Positions 1 through 6,006 of a stretch of DNA of 7,238 bases are shown here, piece by piece. Every line of letters starts with the position of its first letter. Position 1 is the first letter of the stretch. Source of the stretch: JACPSX01 sp035288405 [NCBI: bacterium] (lineage in GTDB: Bacteria > JACPSX01); the NCBI GenBank assembly GCA_035288405.1, contig DATEAK010000284.1:1-7238 (forward strand). Reading direction: 5' to 3'. The position numbers were made by a program, and so were the translations under genes. A model generated the notes under the pieces. The model did not search any database. It was given only the letters and a program-made list of their open reading frames with translations, and had not been told where the DNA came from.

Positions 1-1415
1 AAGCGCAGCAGAGTGGCGACGCCAAAGTGGGTAAGCTGGTCTACGAAAAGAAGTGCGAGCTCTGTCACGGCGTGAAGGGAGATGGGGACGGACCCGGAGC
101 GGCGAATTTAAATCCCAAGCCGAGAGACTTCACCCAGGGGAAATACAAGGTCATCACAACCACCCCCGGTCAGCCTCCATCCGACCAGGACCTCTTCAAG
201 ATCATCACCGACGGCATGCCGGGATCTGCCATGCCTTCCTGGAAAGAGCTTTCCGAGAAGGATCGGTGGGACCTGATGGCGTATTTGAAGAGCTTTGCCC
301 CGGACACGTTTCAGCAGGCGCCGAAAGCCCTGCAGCTTCCGAAGGAGGTCCCTTCATCGAAAGAATCCCTCTCTCGTGGCAAGGAGATGTTCGAGGCCAT
401 CGAATGCAACAAATGCCACGGCCGTGCGGGGCGGGCGGACGGGCCGTCGGCTCCGGAGCTCAAGGATGACTGGGACCATCCGATCCGTCCGGCGGACCTG
501 ACGAAACCCTGGAATTTCCGCGGGGGGAAAACGAAAAGAGATATCGCGGTGCGGCTGGCCACCGGCCTGGCGGGCACTCCGATGCCGAGCTTTCTGGACA
601 GTGTCGAGAAGCCCGAGGACCTCTGGCATCTGGCCAATTACGTGAAGTCCCTGGCCCCGGACAAACCGAATTATGCCACTCTCCTCCGAGTGAAACGAGT
701 GGAAGGGGAGATCCCGGAAGATCCCAACGCTCCGTTTTGGGCTCGTCAGACCCCGGCCAATTTCCCGCTGGCCGGGCAGGTGATTGTGGACCCGCGGGAT
801 TTCAATCCTTCGATCGATATGATCACGGCGAGGGCGGTTTACACGAGCCGGGAAATCGCGTTTCACCTGACCTGGGATGATCCCACTGCCTCCCGTCCGG
901 AACCGGCTGCGAAGGTCTTTGCGGATCAGGTGGCCATCCAGCTTCCGGTCAAGCTGTCCGAGAGTGACGAGCGCCCCTACATCCTCATGGGCGACGGCTC
1001 GAACCCGGCCTATCTGCTGCGCTGGAGTAGTGATGGCGGTGCGGAGGAGGCCGGCGCCACCGGAATCAACGCTCTTACCCCGCAGACTGCTCAAGCAGTG
1101 GAGGCGAAAGGAACGGGAGTGTTTGCCGACGGACAATATCGGCTCGTGATCAAGCGTCCCCTGCAGACGGCCGATTCCGACGATTTTCAGTTTCCGGTAG
1201 GAAAGTTTTTTCCCGTCTCTTTCATGGCCTGGGACGGCGGGGCCGGGGAGACCGCAAGTGACATGTCGTTCTCCGAGTGGTATTATGCTTTGCTTGAAGA
1301 GCCAAGTTCGAAACGACCGTACGTGATTCCACCTGTCGTGGTTCTTGTGTCCGTCGCGGCGGAGATTTTGATCGTTCGCCGCGCACAGCGCAAGGCCCGG
1401 AAAAGGGTGAATTGA
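1..1415 (+). CDS. Diheme cytochrome c fused to an ethylbenzene-dehydrogenase-type heme-binding domain, C-terminal membrane anchor (5' partial)
   Basis: Probable periplasmic, membrane-anchored electron-transfer protein. Numbering from GTG 27, two cytochrome c domains follow each other: CELCH (Cys10, Cys13, His14; likely sixth ligand Met69) and CNKCH (Cys127, Cys130, His131; likely Met186). Residues about 235-425 resemble the EB_dh family (gamma subunits of DMSO-reductase-type enzymes such as ethylbenzene dehydrogenase and NxrC), which binds heme b through Met and Lys; Met321 and Lys376 are candidates by position only. One hydrophobic helix (about 432-450) followed by an Arg/Lys-rich tail fits a C-terminal anchor with the hemes in the periplasm. 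The frame stays open to the window edge, with AQQSGDAK just before GTG 27, like the start of a mature exported protein. The true start and signal peptide therefore probably lie upstream. No catalytic molybdopterin or Fe-S subunit is present, so a role as electron carrier, perhaps to the oxidase downstream, is inference. Confidence 0.85.
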   Translation, partial: AQQSGDAKVGKLVYEKKCELCHGVKGDGDGPGAANLNPKPRDFTQGKYKVITTTPGQPPSDQDLFKIITDGMPGSAMPSWKELSEKDRWDLMAYLKSFAPDTFQQAPKALQLPKEVPSSKESLSRGKEMFEAIECNKCHGRAGRADGPSAPELKDDWDHPIRPADLTKPWNFRGGKTKRDIAVRLATGLAGTPMPSFLDSVEKPEDLWHLANYVKSLAPDKPNYATLLRVKRVEGEIPEDPNAPFWARQTPANFPLAGQVIVDPRDFNPSIDMITARAVYTSREIAFHLTWDDPTASRPEPAAKVFADQVAIQLPVKLSESDERPYILMGDGSNPAYLLRWSSDGGAEEAGATGINALTPQTAQAVEAKGTGVFADGQYRLVIKRPLQTADSDDFQFPVGKFFPVSFMAWDGGAGETASDMSFSEWYYALLEEPSSKRPYVIPPVVVLVSVAAEILIVRRAQRKARKRVN

Positions 1416-1420
1416 GGAGG
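1414..1420 (+). promoter_or_regulatory. Ribosome binding site deciding the start of the cupredoxin-like gene
   Basis: GAGGAGG overlaps the last two bases of the upstream gene's stop codon and sits 9 bases before ATG 1430. It rules out the in-frame TTG at 1412 and places the start directly before a clean signal peptide. The arrangement suggests translational coupling with the cytochrome gene. Confidence 0.8.
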
Positions 1421-1429
1421 AACGGGTCA

Positions 1430-2146
1430 ATGCGAGGAGTAGGAAGGTGTTTTTTCATCGGTGGCGTGATGGCTTTGTCTCTTGTTTTCTTGGCGGGGAT
1501 CTCCCCGCAAGTGAACGCGCAGAGCGGTGGAAGCATTCTTGGGGAAGTTAAATATAACGGAACCCCGCCTGCTCCGAAAGTGATCAAGGTCAACAAAGAC
1601 AACAAGGTTTGTGGAAACGAAAAGACCTCCGAGGATCTCGTCGTGGGCTCGAATAAAGGAATCAAGTGGGCCGTGGTGTCCGTCGTAGGAGTCAAGGGAT
1701 CGGTTCCCAAGCCCGCTCAAAAGCCGGCGGTGGATCAAAAGGGGTGCCACTTCCAGCCCCACGTCCTGTTGACTCCCGTGGGGGCCGAGATCGACATCAT
1801 GAACTCCGATGGGGTCCTCCATAACATCCACAGCACGTCGAAGCTCAACCCTTCTTTTAACAAAGCGCAGCCGGGGTTCAAAAAAGTAATCAGCGCAAAA
1901 TTCGAGAAGCCCGAGTTTATCAAGATTCGGTGCGACGCCCATAGTTGGATGTCCGGCTGGATCGTGGTCCAGGATAGCCCCTACTATGCGGTTACCGATG
2001 CGAACGGATCGTTCAAGCTTGAGAACGTCCCTCCCGGAAAGCACAAGATCGAGGTATGGCACGAGACTCTGGGAAAGATCGAGAAGGAAGTGGACGTCAA
2101 GGCGGGCGCTACGACCAAGGTTAGCTTTGAGATGACCAAGAAATAA
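1430..2146 (+). CDS. Exported cupredoxin-like protein with carboxypeptidase-regulatory-like domain
   Basis: A 238-residue protein with a signal peptide (residues 1-30, cleavage likely after VNA) and therefore periplasmic. The central part looks like a cupredoxin fold: a His pair in LHNIH (His131, His134), then CDAHSWM (Cys168, His171, Met174), the order of type 1 copper ligands (His...Cys-x2-His-xn-Met) with a short loop between the last two. Residues about 186-235 (YYAVTDANGSF, then NVPPGKHKIEVWHE) form a carboxypeptidase-regulatory-like beta-sandwich. An N-terminal section of about 80 residues has Cys61 and a Cys106-His107 pair of unknown role. Proteins of this architecture are often annotated as plastocyanin-like or methylamine-utilization-like. 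The gene starts 15 bases after the cytochrome/EB_dh gene, so the two are probably cotranscribed; a joint role in periplasmic electron transfer is inferred. Copper binding is not proven: the domain could be structural. Confidence 0.8.
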   Translation: MRGVGRCFFIGGVMALSLVFLAGISPQVNAQSGGSILGEVKYNGTPPAPKVIKVNKDNKVCGNEKTSEDLVVGSNKGIKWAVVSVVGVKGSVPKPAQKPAVDQKGCHFQPHVLLTPVGAEIDIMNSDGVLHNIHSTSKLNPSFNKAQPGFKKVISAKFEKPEFIKIRCDAHSWMSGWIVVQDSPYYAVTDANGSFKLENVPPGKHKIEVWHETLGKIEKEVDVKAGATTKVSFEMTKK

Positions 2147-2194
2147 TCGAATCACACACCGGCGGGTCCCGAAAGCGCAAGAGGGGGGCGTTGG

Positions 2195-2392
2195 ATGCGG
2201 CTGGTTCTATTTCACAAGCTTCTCATCGGAACGGCGATCGTTTTTGGAGTGGGGTTCTCCGCGTGGGAGTTCTTGAGCTACAGCCGCACCGGGCGCACGG
2301 GAGATCTGGTCGTCGCCGCGACCGCCCTGATTATTTCCGGGGCGTTGGGGTATTATCTGAAAAATCTGAAACGGTTCCTGGCGTTGCCGTGA
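2195..2392 (+). CDS. Small membrane protein, two predicted helices, function unknown
   Basis: A 65-residue protein I cannot assign to a named family. It has two hydrophobic segments (about residues 7-27 and 37-55) joined by a short polar loop (SRTGRTGD), and a basic tail (KNLKR). No Cys and no metal-binding motif is visible; the single His is at residue 7. ATG 2195 follows a purine-rich G-tract (AGAGGGGGGCG, 2180-2190) that can serve as ribosome binding site. It lies 48 bases after the cupredoxin-like gene and 224 bases before coxB, so it probably ends the upstream transcription unit. A longer overlapping frame from 2191 shows no coherent protein features and is taken as a shadow. A role as a respiratory accessory protein is guessed from position only. 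Confidence 0.6.
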   Translation: MRLVLFHKLLIGTAIVFGVGFSAWEFLSYSRTGRTGDLVVAATALIISGALGYYLKNLKRFLALP

Positions 2393-2422
2393 AGAACCAA
2401 CCCTTCCCGAAACGAATTCACG

Positions 2423-2451
2423 TTGACAGACTGGGACGGCAACGCTACCAT
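2423..2451 (+). promoter_or_regulatory. Candidate sigma70-type promoter for the cox operon
   Basis: A perfect -35 box TTGACA (2423-2428) is followed after exactly 17 bases by TACCAT (2446-2451), which matches four of six bases of TATAAT including the key first two and last positions; an AT-rich stretch (AAATTTTT) comes next. Transcription would start near 2458, giving a leader of about 160 bases before coxB. Confidence 0.5.
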
Positions 2452-2505
2452 AAATTTTTCAATGAGGTGGAGATTTCCCGGGTAGGCAGGTAGAGGTCGG
2501 CGGTT

Positions 2506-2523
2506 GAAAAAGCCGGCTTATTC
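2506..2523. promoter_or_regulatory. Dyad, possible regulator binding site
   Basis: The palindrome AAGCCGGCTT (2510-2519) extends to an 18-base dyad GAA-A-AAGCCGGCTT-A-TTC with a single symmetric mismatch. It lies downstream of the promoter candidate, where a bound protein could block elongation. It also lies about 20 bases upstream of a second -10-like hexamer TATGAT (2534-2539) that lacks a -35 box, so an activator site is possible as well. Function is inferred from symmetry alone. Confidence 0.35.
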
Positions 2524-2538
2524 TGAGTACACGGTATG

Positions 2539-2561
2539 ATCCGGAACAGCAGGTTCCGGAT
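2539..2561 (+). promoter_or_regulatory. Leader hairpin upstream of coxB
   Basis: ATCCGGAAC (2539-2547) pairs perfectly with GTTCCGGAT (2553-2561) around the 5-base loop AGCAG. No T-run follows directly (TGATAATTTC), so it is a weak terminator candidate and more likely an mRNA-stabilising hairpin or a protein-binding dyad. A related core, TTCCGGAA, occurs again at 3285-3292 between coxB and coxA. Confidence 0.4.
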
Positions 2562-2616
2562 TGATAATTTCTAAACGAGAAGAGCACTCATAGGGGTCCG
2601 AGAGGGGGAAACCTCA

Positions 2617-3276
2617 ATGATGAGCTGGCTTCCGGAAAACGTCGCGTCGTACGGCGGGGCGATTGACTCTCTGCTTTATCTCATCTACTACATCACGGGC
2701 GCAGTCTTCATTCTCGTAATGGCTTGCCTGATTTACTTCCTGGTAAAATACCGCTACCGGGAAGGTCGCCGGGCGGTTTATATCCATGGAAGTCACCGAC
2801 TGGAGATCATCTGGACGGTAGCTACCGCCGGGATTCTGCTGATTGTGACGGTCTTGAGCGTACCCACCTGGGCGAAGATCAAGGTCCAGATTCCTGCAAC
2901 GGACCTGACGATTCAAGTTTCCGCAAAACAATTCAACTGGGAAGTCATCTATGGCGGCCCGGATGGTAAATTCGGCACGGACGACGACAAGGCCTTCGAC
3001 AACGAGATGCACGTTCCCGTGAACAAGATGGTGAAGCTTATTCTTACCTCTCAGGATGTGATCCACGGCTTTTACATCCCGCAGCTCCGGTTTCAGCAAG
3101 ACATCGTGCCCGGCCGGGAAATTGTGCAGTGGTTCCAGGCCACCAAGCCGGGAAAGTATGAGATGCCCTGTGCGCAACTGTGCGGGTTCGGGCACTCCGG
3201 CATGGAGGGCTACCTCTACGTCCAAACCTCTGAGGAATACGAGCAGTGGGTGAAGGAACAGTGGTCCACGCCATGA
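2617..3276 (+). CDS. coxB: Cytochrome c oxidase subunit II (CuA subunit)
   Basis: This 219-residue subunit accepts electrons from periplasmic cytochrome c at the dinuclear CuA centre and passes them to heme a. Two transmembrane helices (about 17-43 and 63-84) are joined by the family-typical HRLEIIWT segment (His60, Glu63, Trp66) and followed by the periplasmic cupredoxin domain. CuA ligands are His150, Cys185, Cys189, His193 and Met196; Trp108 in FNWEV is the likely electron entry residue. The usual Glu between the cysteines (CxExC) is Gln187 here. The loop GPDGKFGTDDD (114-124) resembles a calcium-binding loop and, as I recall, is found in other bacterial subunit II proteins. There is no fused cytochrome c domain, so this is not a caa3 type and needs a separate donor. 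ATG 2617 follows AGAGGGGG (2601-2608); an ATG at 2620 is an equally possible start. Confidence 0.95.
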   Translation: MMSWLPENVASYGGAIDSLLYLIYYITGAVFILVMACLIYFLVKYRYREGRRAVYIHGSHRLEIIWTVATAGILLIVTVLSVPTWAKIKVQIPATDLTIQVSAKQFNWEVIYGGPDGKFGTDDDKAFDNEMHVPVNKMVKLILTSQDVIHGFYIPQLRFQQDIVPGREIVQWFQATKPGKYEMPCAQLCGFGHSGMEGYLYVQTSEEYEQWVKEQWSTP

Positions 3277-3284
3277 GCGCAGAA

Positions 3285-3292
3285 TTCCGGAA
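3285..3292. repeat. Short palindrome between coxB and coxA
   Basis: TTCCGGAA is a perfect 8-base palindrome, with flanking AGA/TCT pairs after one mismatch (3281-3296). It shares its core with the hairpin at 2539-2561. It may be a weak mRNA structure or simply chance in a 59-base gap. Confidence 0.25.
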
Positions 3293-3335
3293 CTCTTTAC
3301 TGACACAACCTTCGCGATCATGAGGAGATTCGTGA

Positions 3336-5111
3336 ATGATGAGTAATTCGACAGGGGCGGTAGCGACCGGGTTGGGTCCCCACGCCGGCCATGGGGAATC
3401 GGGCTTCGTGCGGACCTACATCTTCTCCACGGATCATAAGATGATCGGCCGGCAATTTCTATTCCTCGGACTTTTCATGCTGCTCATCGGGGGCTTGCTG
3501 GCCATGATGGTTCGCTGGGAGCTCGGCTGGCCTCAAACACCCATTCCGGCTCTGGGATGGTTATTTAAGGACAGCCAAGGAATCATTCCGCCCGAAGTCT
3601 ACAACATGCTCTTCACGATGCACGCCACCATCATGATCTTCTTCGTGGTTATGCCGATTATGGTGGGGTGCTTCGGCAATTTCCTGATCCCGCTCATGAT
3701 CGGGGCCCGCGATATGGCTTTTCCCAAGCTGAACATGCTTTCCTTCTGGACGGGGGCATTGGGAGGTCTGGTGATGCTGGCGGGTTTCTTCGTTCCCGGA
3801 GGGCATGCGGATGCCGGGTGGACCGCGTACGCGCCGCTTTCGGCCGTGCCCGAATATACGGGAGTCAACTGGGGGCAGAATCTCTGGTGCATCAGTCTCT
3901 TTATCCTCGGTGTTTCTTCCCTGATGGGCTCCATCAACTACATCACGACGGTGATCAACATGCGGGCTCCGGGCATGACTTTCTTCCGGTTGCCGCTGGT
4001 GATCTGGTCGCTGTTCATCACTGCGATTCTTCTGCTCTTCGCGCTGCCGGTTCTGACCTCCGCCGTGGTCATGCTTCTCTTTGACCGCCTATTCGGCACC
4101 CACTGGTTTCTTCCGATCGGTGGGGGAGAGCCGCTCCTCTGGCAGCATCTCTTCTGGTTCTTCGGCCATCCCGAAGTCTACATTCTGGTTCTGCCCGCCA
4201 TGGGAGTTACCTCCGAGATTCTGTCCACGTTTTCTCGAAAGCCCGTCTTCGGGTATCGTGCCATGGCCTACTCGATGATCGCGATTGCCTTCCTCTCCTG
4301 GGTTGTATGGGGTCATCACATGTTCGTCAGCGGGATGAACCCGATGATCGGCATGGCGTTCATGCTTTCGACCATGGTGATCGCCGTCCCGTCGGCCATC
4401 AAGACGTTTAACTGGCTGGGAACACTCTGGGGCGGATCGATCCACTTTAAGACACCCATGCTTCATGCCTTGGGGTTTGTATCGACTTTCGTGATCGGGG
4501 GGCTTTCGGGTATCTACATGGCCAGCACGCCGGTGAACATTTACATTCACGACACTTACTTTATCGTTGCCCATTTTCACTATGTGGTGGCCGGAATTAT
4601 TTTTGCCATGTTCGCGTCCATTATCTATTGGTTCCCCAAGATGTTCGGCCGGATGATGAGCGAGGGATTGGGGAAGATTCACTTCGTCCTCACCTTCATC
4701 TTTTTCAATCTCACGTTCTTCCCCATGCACATCCTGGGTATTGGCGGCATGATGCGCAGGATCTACGATCCGACCCAGTACGAGTTTTTACGGCCGCTGC
4801 AGCCGATCAACCATTTCATGTCCGTCAGCGCCTTGCTGCTGGGCGCTTCCCAGATTTTCTTCGTGATCAACTTTTTCTGGAGTTTCTATCGGGGAAAGAA
4901 GGCGGAGACGAATCCCTGGCATGCAAACACCCTGGAATGGGCGACCTCGTCACCTCCACCCCACGGAAACTGGGCGGGTCCCGCCCCGACCGTCTACCGG
5001 GGACCTTATGAGTTTAGCTCCCCCGAGGTGGAGGAAGACTACTTCCCCCAGAACGTGCCCCATCCGTCCTCGCTGGGTGCTCCGGCTCCAGGAGGCATGG
5101 CAGGTCATTGA
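3336..5111 (+). CDS. coxA: Cytochrome c oxidase subunit I, A1-type
   Basis: Catalytic, proton-pumping subunit of 591 residues in the cytoplasmic membrane, with about 12 helices. All key residues are visible: heme a ligands His96 and His415, heme a3 ligand His413, CuB ligands His278, His327 and His328, and Tyr282 for the His-Tyr crosslink in HPEVY. The D channel has Asp126 (GARDMAFP), Asn115 and Glu280; the K channel has Lys356 (AIKTFNW). His405 in HDTYF is the usual Mg/Mn ligand. These positions track the Paracoccus denitrificans enzyme with a constant offset of two, and Glu280 within HPEVY marks subfamily A1. The last 60 or so residues are a Pro-rich, polar tail after the final helix. Ribosome binding site GAGGAG (3322-3327) lies 8 bases before ATG 3336; a second ATG follows immediately. 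The quinol-oxidase alternative is disfavoured because the neighbouring subunit II has CuA. Confidence 0.97.
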   Translation: MMSNSTGAVATGLGPHAGHGESGFVRTYIFSTDHKMIGRQFLFLGLFMLLIGGLLAMMVRWELGWPQTPIPALGWLFKDSQGIIPPEVYNMLFTMHATIMIFFVVMPIMVGCFGNFLIPLMIGARDMAFPKLNMLSFWTGALGGLVMLAGFFVPGGHADAGWTAYAPLSAVPEYTGVNWGQNLWCISLFILGVSSLMGSINYITTVINMRAPGMTFFRLPLVIWSLFITAILLLFALPVLTSAVVMLLFDRLFGTHWFLPIGGGEPLLWQHLFWFFGHPEVYILVLPAMGVTSEILSTFSRKPVFGYRAMAYSMIAIAFLSWVVWGHHMFVSGMNPMIGMAFMLSTMVIAVPSAIKTFNWLGTLWGGSIHFKTPMLHALGFVSTFVIGGLSGIYMASTPVNIYIHDTYFIVAHFHYVVAGIIFAMFASIIYWFPKMFGRMMSEGLGKIHFVLTFIFFNLTFFPMHILGIGGMMRRIYDPTQYEFLRPLQPINHFMSVSALLLGASQIFFVINFFWSFYRGKKAETNPWHANTLEWATSSPPPHGNWAGPAPTVYRGPYEFSSPEVEEDYFPQNVPHPSSLGAPAPGGMAGH

Positions 5112-5144
5112 CCCGGTGAACTGTGGGTCTCCGGGAAACCGAAC

Positions 5145-5150
5145 GAGGGA
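5145..5150 (+). promoter_or_regulatory. Ribosome binding site of the 43-residue gene
   Basis: GAGGGA ends 6 bases before GTG 5157, normal spacing, but 15 bases before the in-frame ATG 5166. This favours the GTG start and is part of the case that the short frame is a real gene. Confidence 0.6.
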
Positions 5151-5156
5151 AAAACC

Positions 5157-5288
5157 GTGAGTGCAATGATTGAAAGAAAAGAGAGCGATGACCTCGGACA
5201 GCAGAACCGGCGGACCGCAACCATCCTGCTGGGATGGATTGTGGTGTTGGCCCTTGCTTCTATTCTGGTGATCGTGATCAAACACTGA
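5157..5288 (+). CDS. Small single-helix membrane protein between coxA and coxC
   Basis: A short frame of 43 residues, below common gene-calling cut-offs. It begins at GTG 5157, 45 bases after coxA, behind a good ribosome binding site, and ends at TGA 5286-5288, one base before the coxC ATG at 5290. The N-terminus is polar and charged (about residues 1-20, rich in Glu, Asp, Gln and Arg), followed by one long hydrophobic helix (about 21-41) and the C-terminal KH. The Arg-Arg just before the helix suggests N-terminus in the cytoplasm. Tight packing, coupling to coxC and a clean membrane helix argue for a real gene. Small single-helix subunits are common in heme-copper oxidases, so an accessory subunit or assembly factor is the best guess, but I recognise no named family. 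ATG 5166 (40 residues) is an alternative start. Confidence 0.7.
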   Translation: MSAMIERKESDDLGQQNRRTATILLGWIVVLALASILVIVIKH

Positions 5289-5289
5289 G

Positions 5290-5976
5290 ATGGCTGCCAA
5301 GACACGAATTTTAGAAGAACTGAGTAAGATGGAAGACGGGGCCGGTACCAACGGTCGGATCCCGCCGGAGTGGTCCTGGAATGGGGGCGACGATCTGTCA
5401 CCGTCTTGGGAGCCCCAACGACAGCCGGTCCTGAGCAACGCGAAGATCGGGATGACCATCTTTCTGGGAGCGGAGGCCATTTTCTTTTCCGCACTGATCG
5501 CCGGATTTCTTTACCTGCGTCTCAATGCCGCGGGCTGGCCTCCACCTTCGCAGCCGCGCCTGCCGGTCTTGGCCACCGGAATCAACACGCTTTTTTTGTT
5601 GATCTCGGCATATACGATGTGGGGGGCGTTGCGTTCCATCCGCGGGGAAGATCAGGCGGGATTACTGAAAGGGCTGGGTTTCACGGTCCTGCTCGGCGGG
5701 GTTTTTCTCGCCGTGCAGGGATACGAGTGGCTGCGGCTCATCAGCTTCGGCTTCACCCTTTCTTCGGGGAGTTATGGAACCACGTTTTATACATTGATCG
5801 GGCTCCACGGCCTCCATGTTTTCGCTGCGATCACCTGGCTTTTGGTGGTCCTCATGGCAGCCAGGAGGAAGCGCTTTTCTGCTCAGGACCACCTCGGCGT
5901 GTCTATTTGCGCAATGTATTGGCACTTCGTGGTGGCTCTGTGGCCGGTCCTCTACGGGCTTGTCTATCTGGTGTGA
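5290..5976 (+). CDS. coxC: Cytochrome c oxidase subunit III, first copy
   Basis: Membrane subunit of 228 residues. Subunit III binds to subunit I, and in studied enzymes it sustains proton uptake and protects against turnover inactivation. About five helices follow a 50-residue polar N-terminus, the short bacterial form lacking the first two helices of the seven-helix type. The conserved membrane Glu is present (Glu62 in FLGAEAIFF), as are GYEW (Glu146), GLHGLHV (His173, His176) and YWHFV (210-214). The canonical Asp directly after YWHFV is replaced by Val (YWHFVVALW). The start codon lies one base after the stop of the 43-residue gene, so translation is probably coupled. The gene is followed 30 bases later by a clearly different second copy. 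Assignment to the family is certain; which of the two copies sits in the complex is not. Confidence 0.93.
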   Translation: MAAKTRILEELSKMEDGAGTNGRIPPEWSWNGGDDLSPSWEPQRQPVLSNAKIGMTIFLGAEAIFFSALIAGFLYLRLNAAGWPPPSQPRLPVLATGINTLFLLISAYTMWGALRSIRGEDQAGLLKGLGFTVLLGGVFLAVQGYEWLRLISFGFTLSSGSYGTTFYTLIGLHGLHVFAAITWLLVVLMAARRKRFSAQDHLGVSICAMYWHFVVALWPVLYGLVYLV

Positions 5977-6006
5977 GGAGCAGGTCTATTTTGAGGAGAA
6001 TCTACC

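Larger units (their letters stand above)
2393..2616. other. Intergenic control region ahead of the oxidase genes
   Basis: This is the longest gap in the gene cluster (224 bases) and no convincing gene is seen in it. It contains a promoter candidate (2423-2451), an 18-base dyad (2506-2523), a 9-bp hairpin (2539-2561) and the coxB ribosome binding site (2601-2608). The density of signals suggests that coxB and the genes after it have their own transcription start, separate from the cytochrome/cupredoxin block. Confidence 0.6.

Noticed and set aside
27-29. GTG 27 as the start of the cytochrome/EB_dh gene
   Set aside because: The frame is open to the window edge, no ribosome binding site precedes it, and a secreted c-type cytochrome would need a signal peptide, which is missing from this start.
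354-1430. 358-residue open frame on the minus strand
   Set aside because: Fully antisense to the clearly conserved cytochrome/EB_dh gene; Arg/His-rich with no domain, as expected for a shadow of GC-rich codons.
1427-2155. 242-residue minus-strand frame
   Set aside because: Antisense to the cupredoxin-like gene over its whole length; no recognisable motif.
2614-3321. 235-residue minus-strand frame opposite coxB
   Set aside because: Mirror frame of a certain gene, with no motif and no ribosome binding site identified for it.
4089-4730. 213-residue minus-strand frame opposite coxA
   Set aside because: Highly charged, His/Asp/Glu-rich shadow typical of antisense to membrane-helix codons.
5112-5135. 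CCCGG/CCGGG inverted repeat after coxA as a terminator
   Set aside because: The stem is only 5 bp with a 14-base loop and no T-run, and the next gene starts 22 bases later in the same operon.
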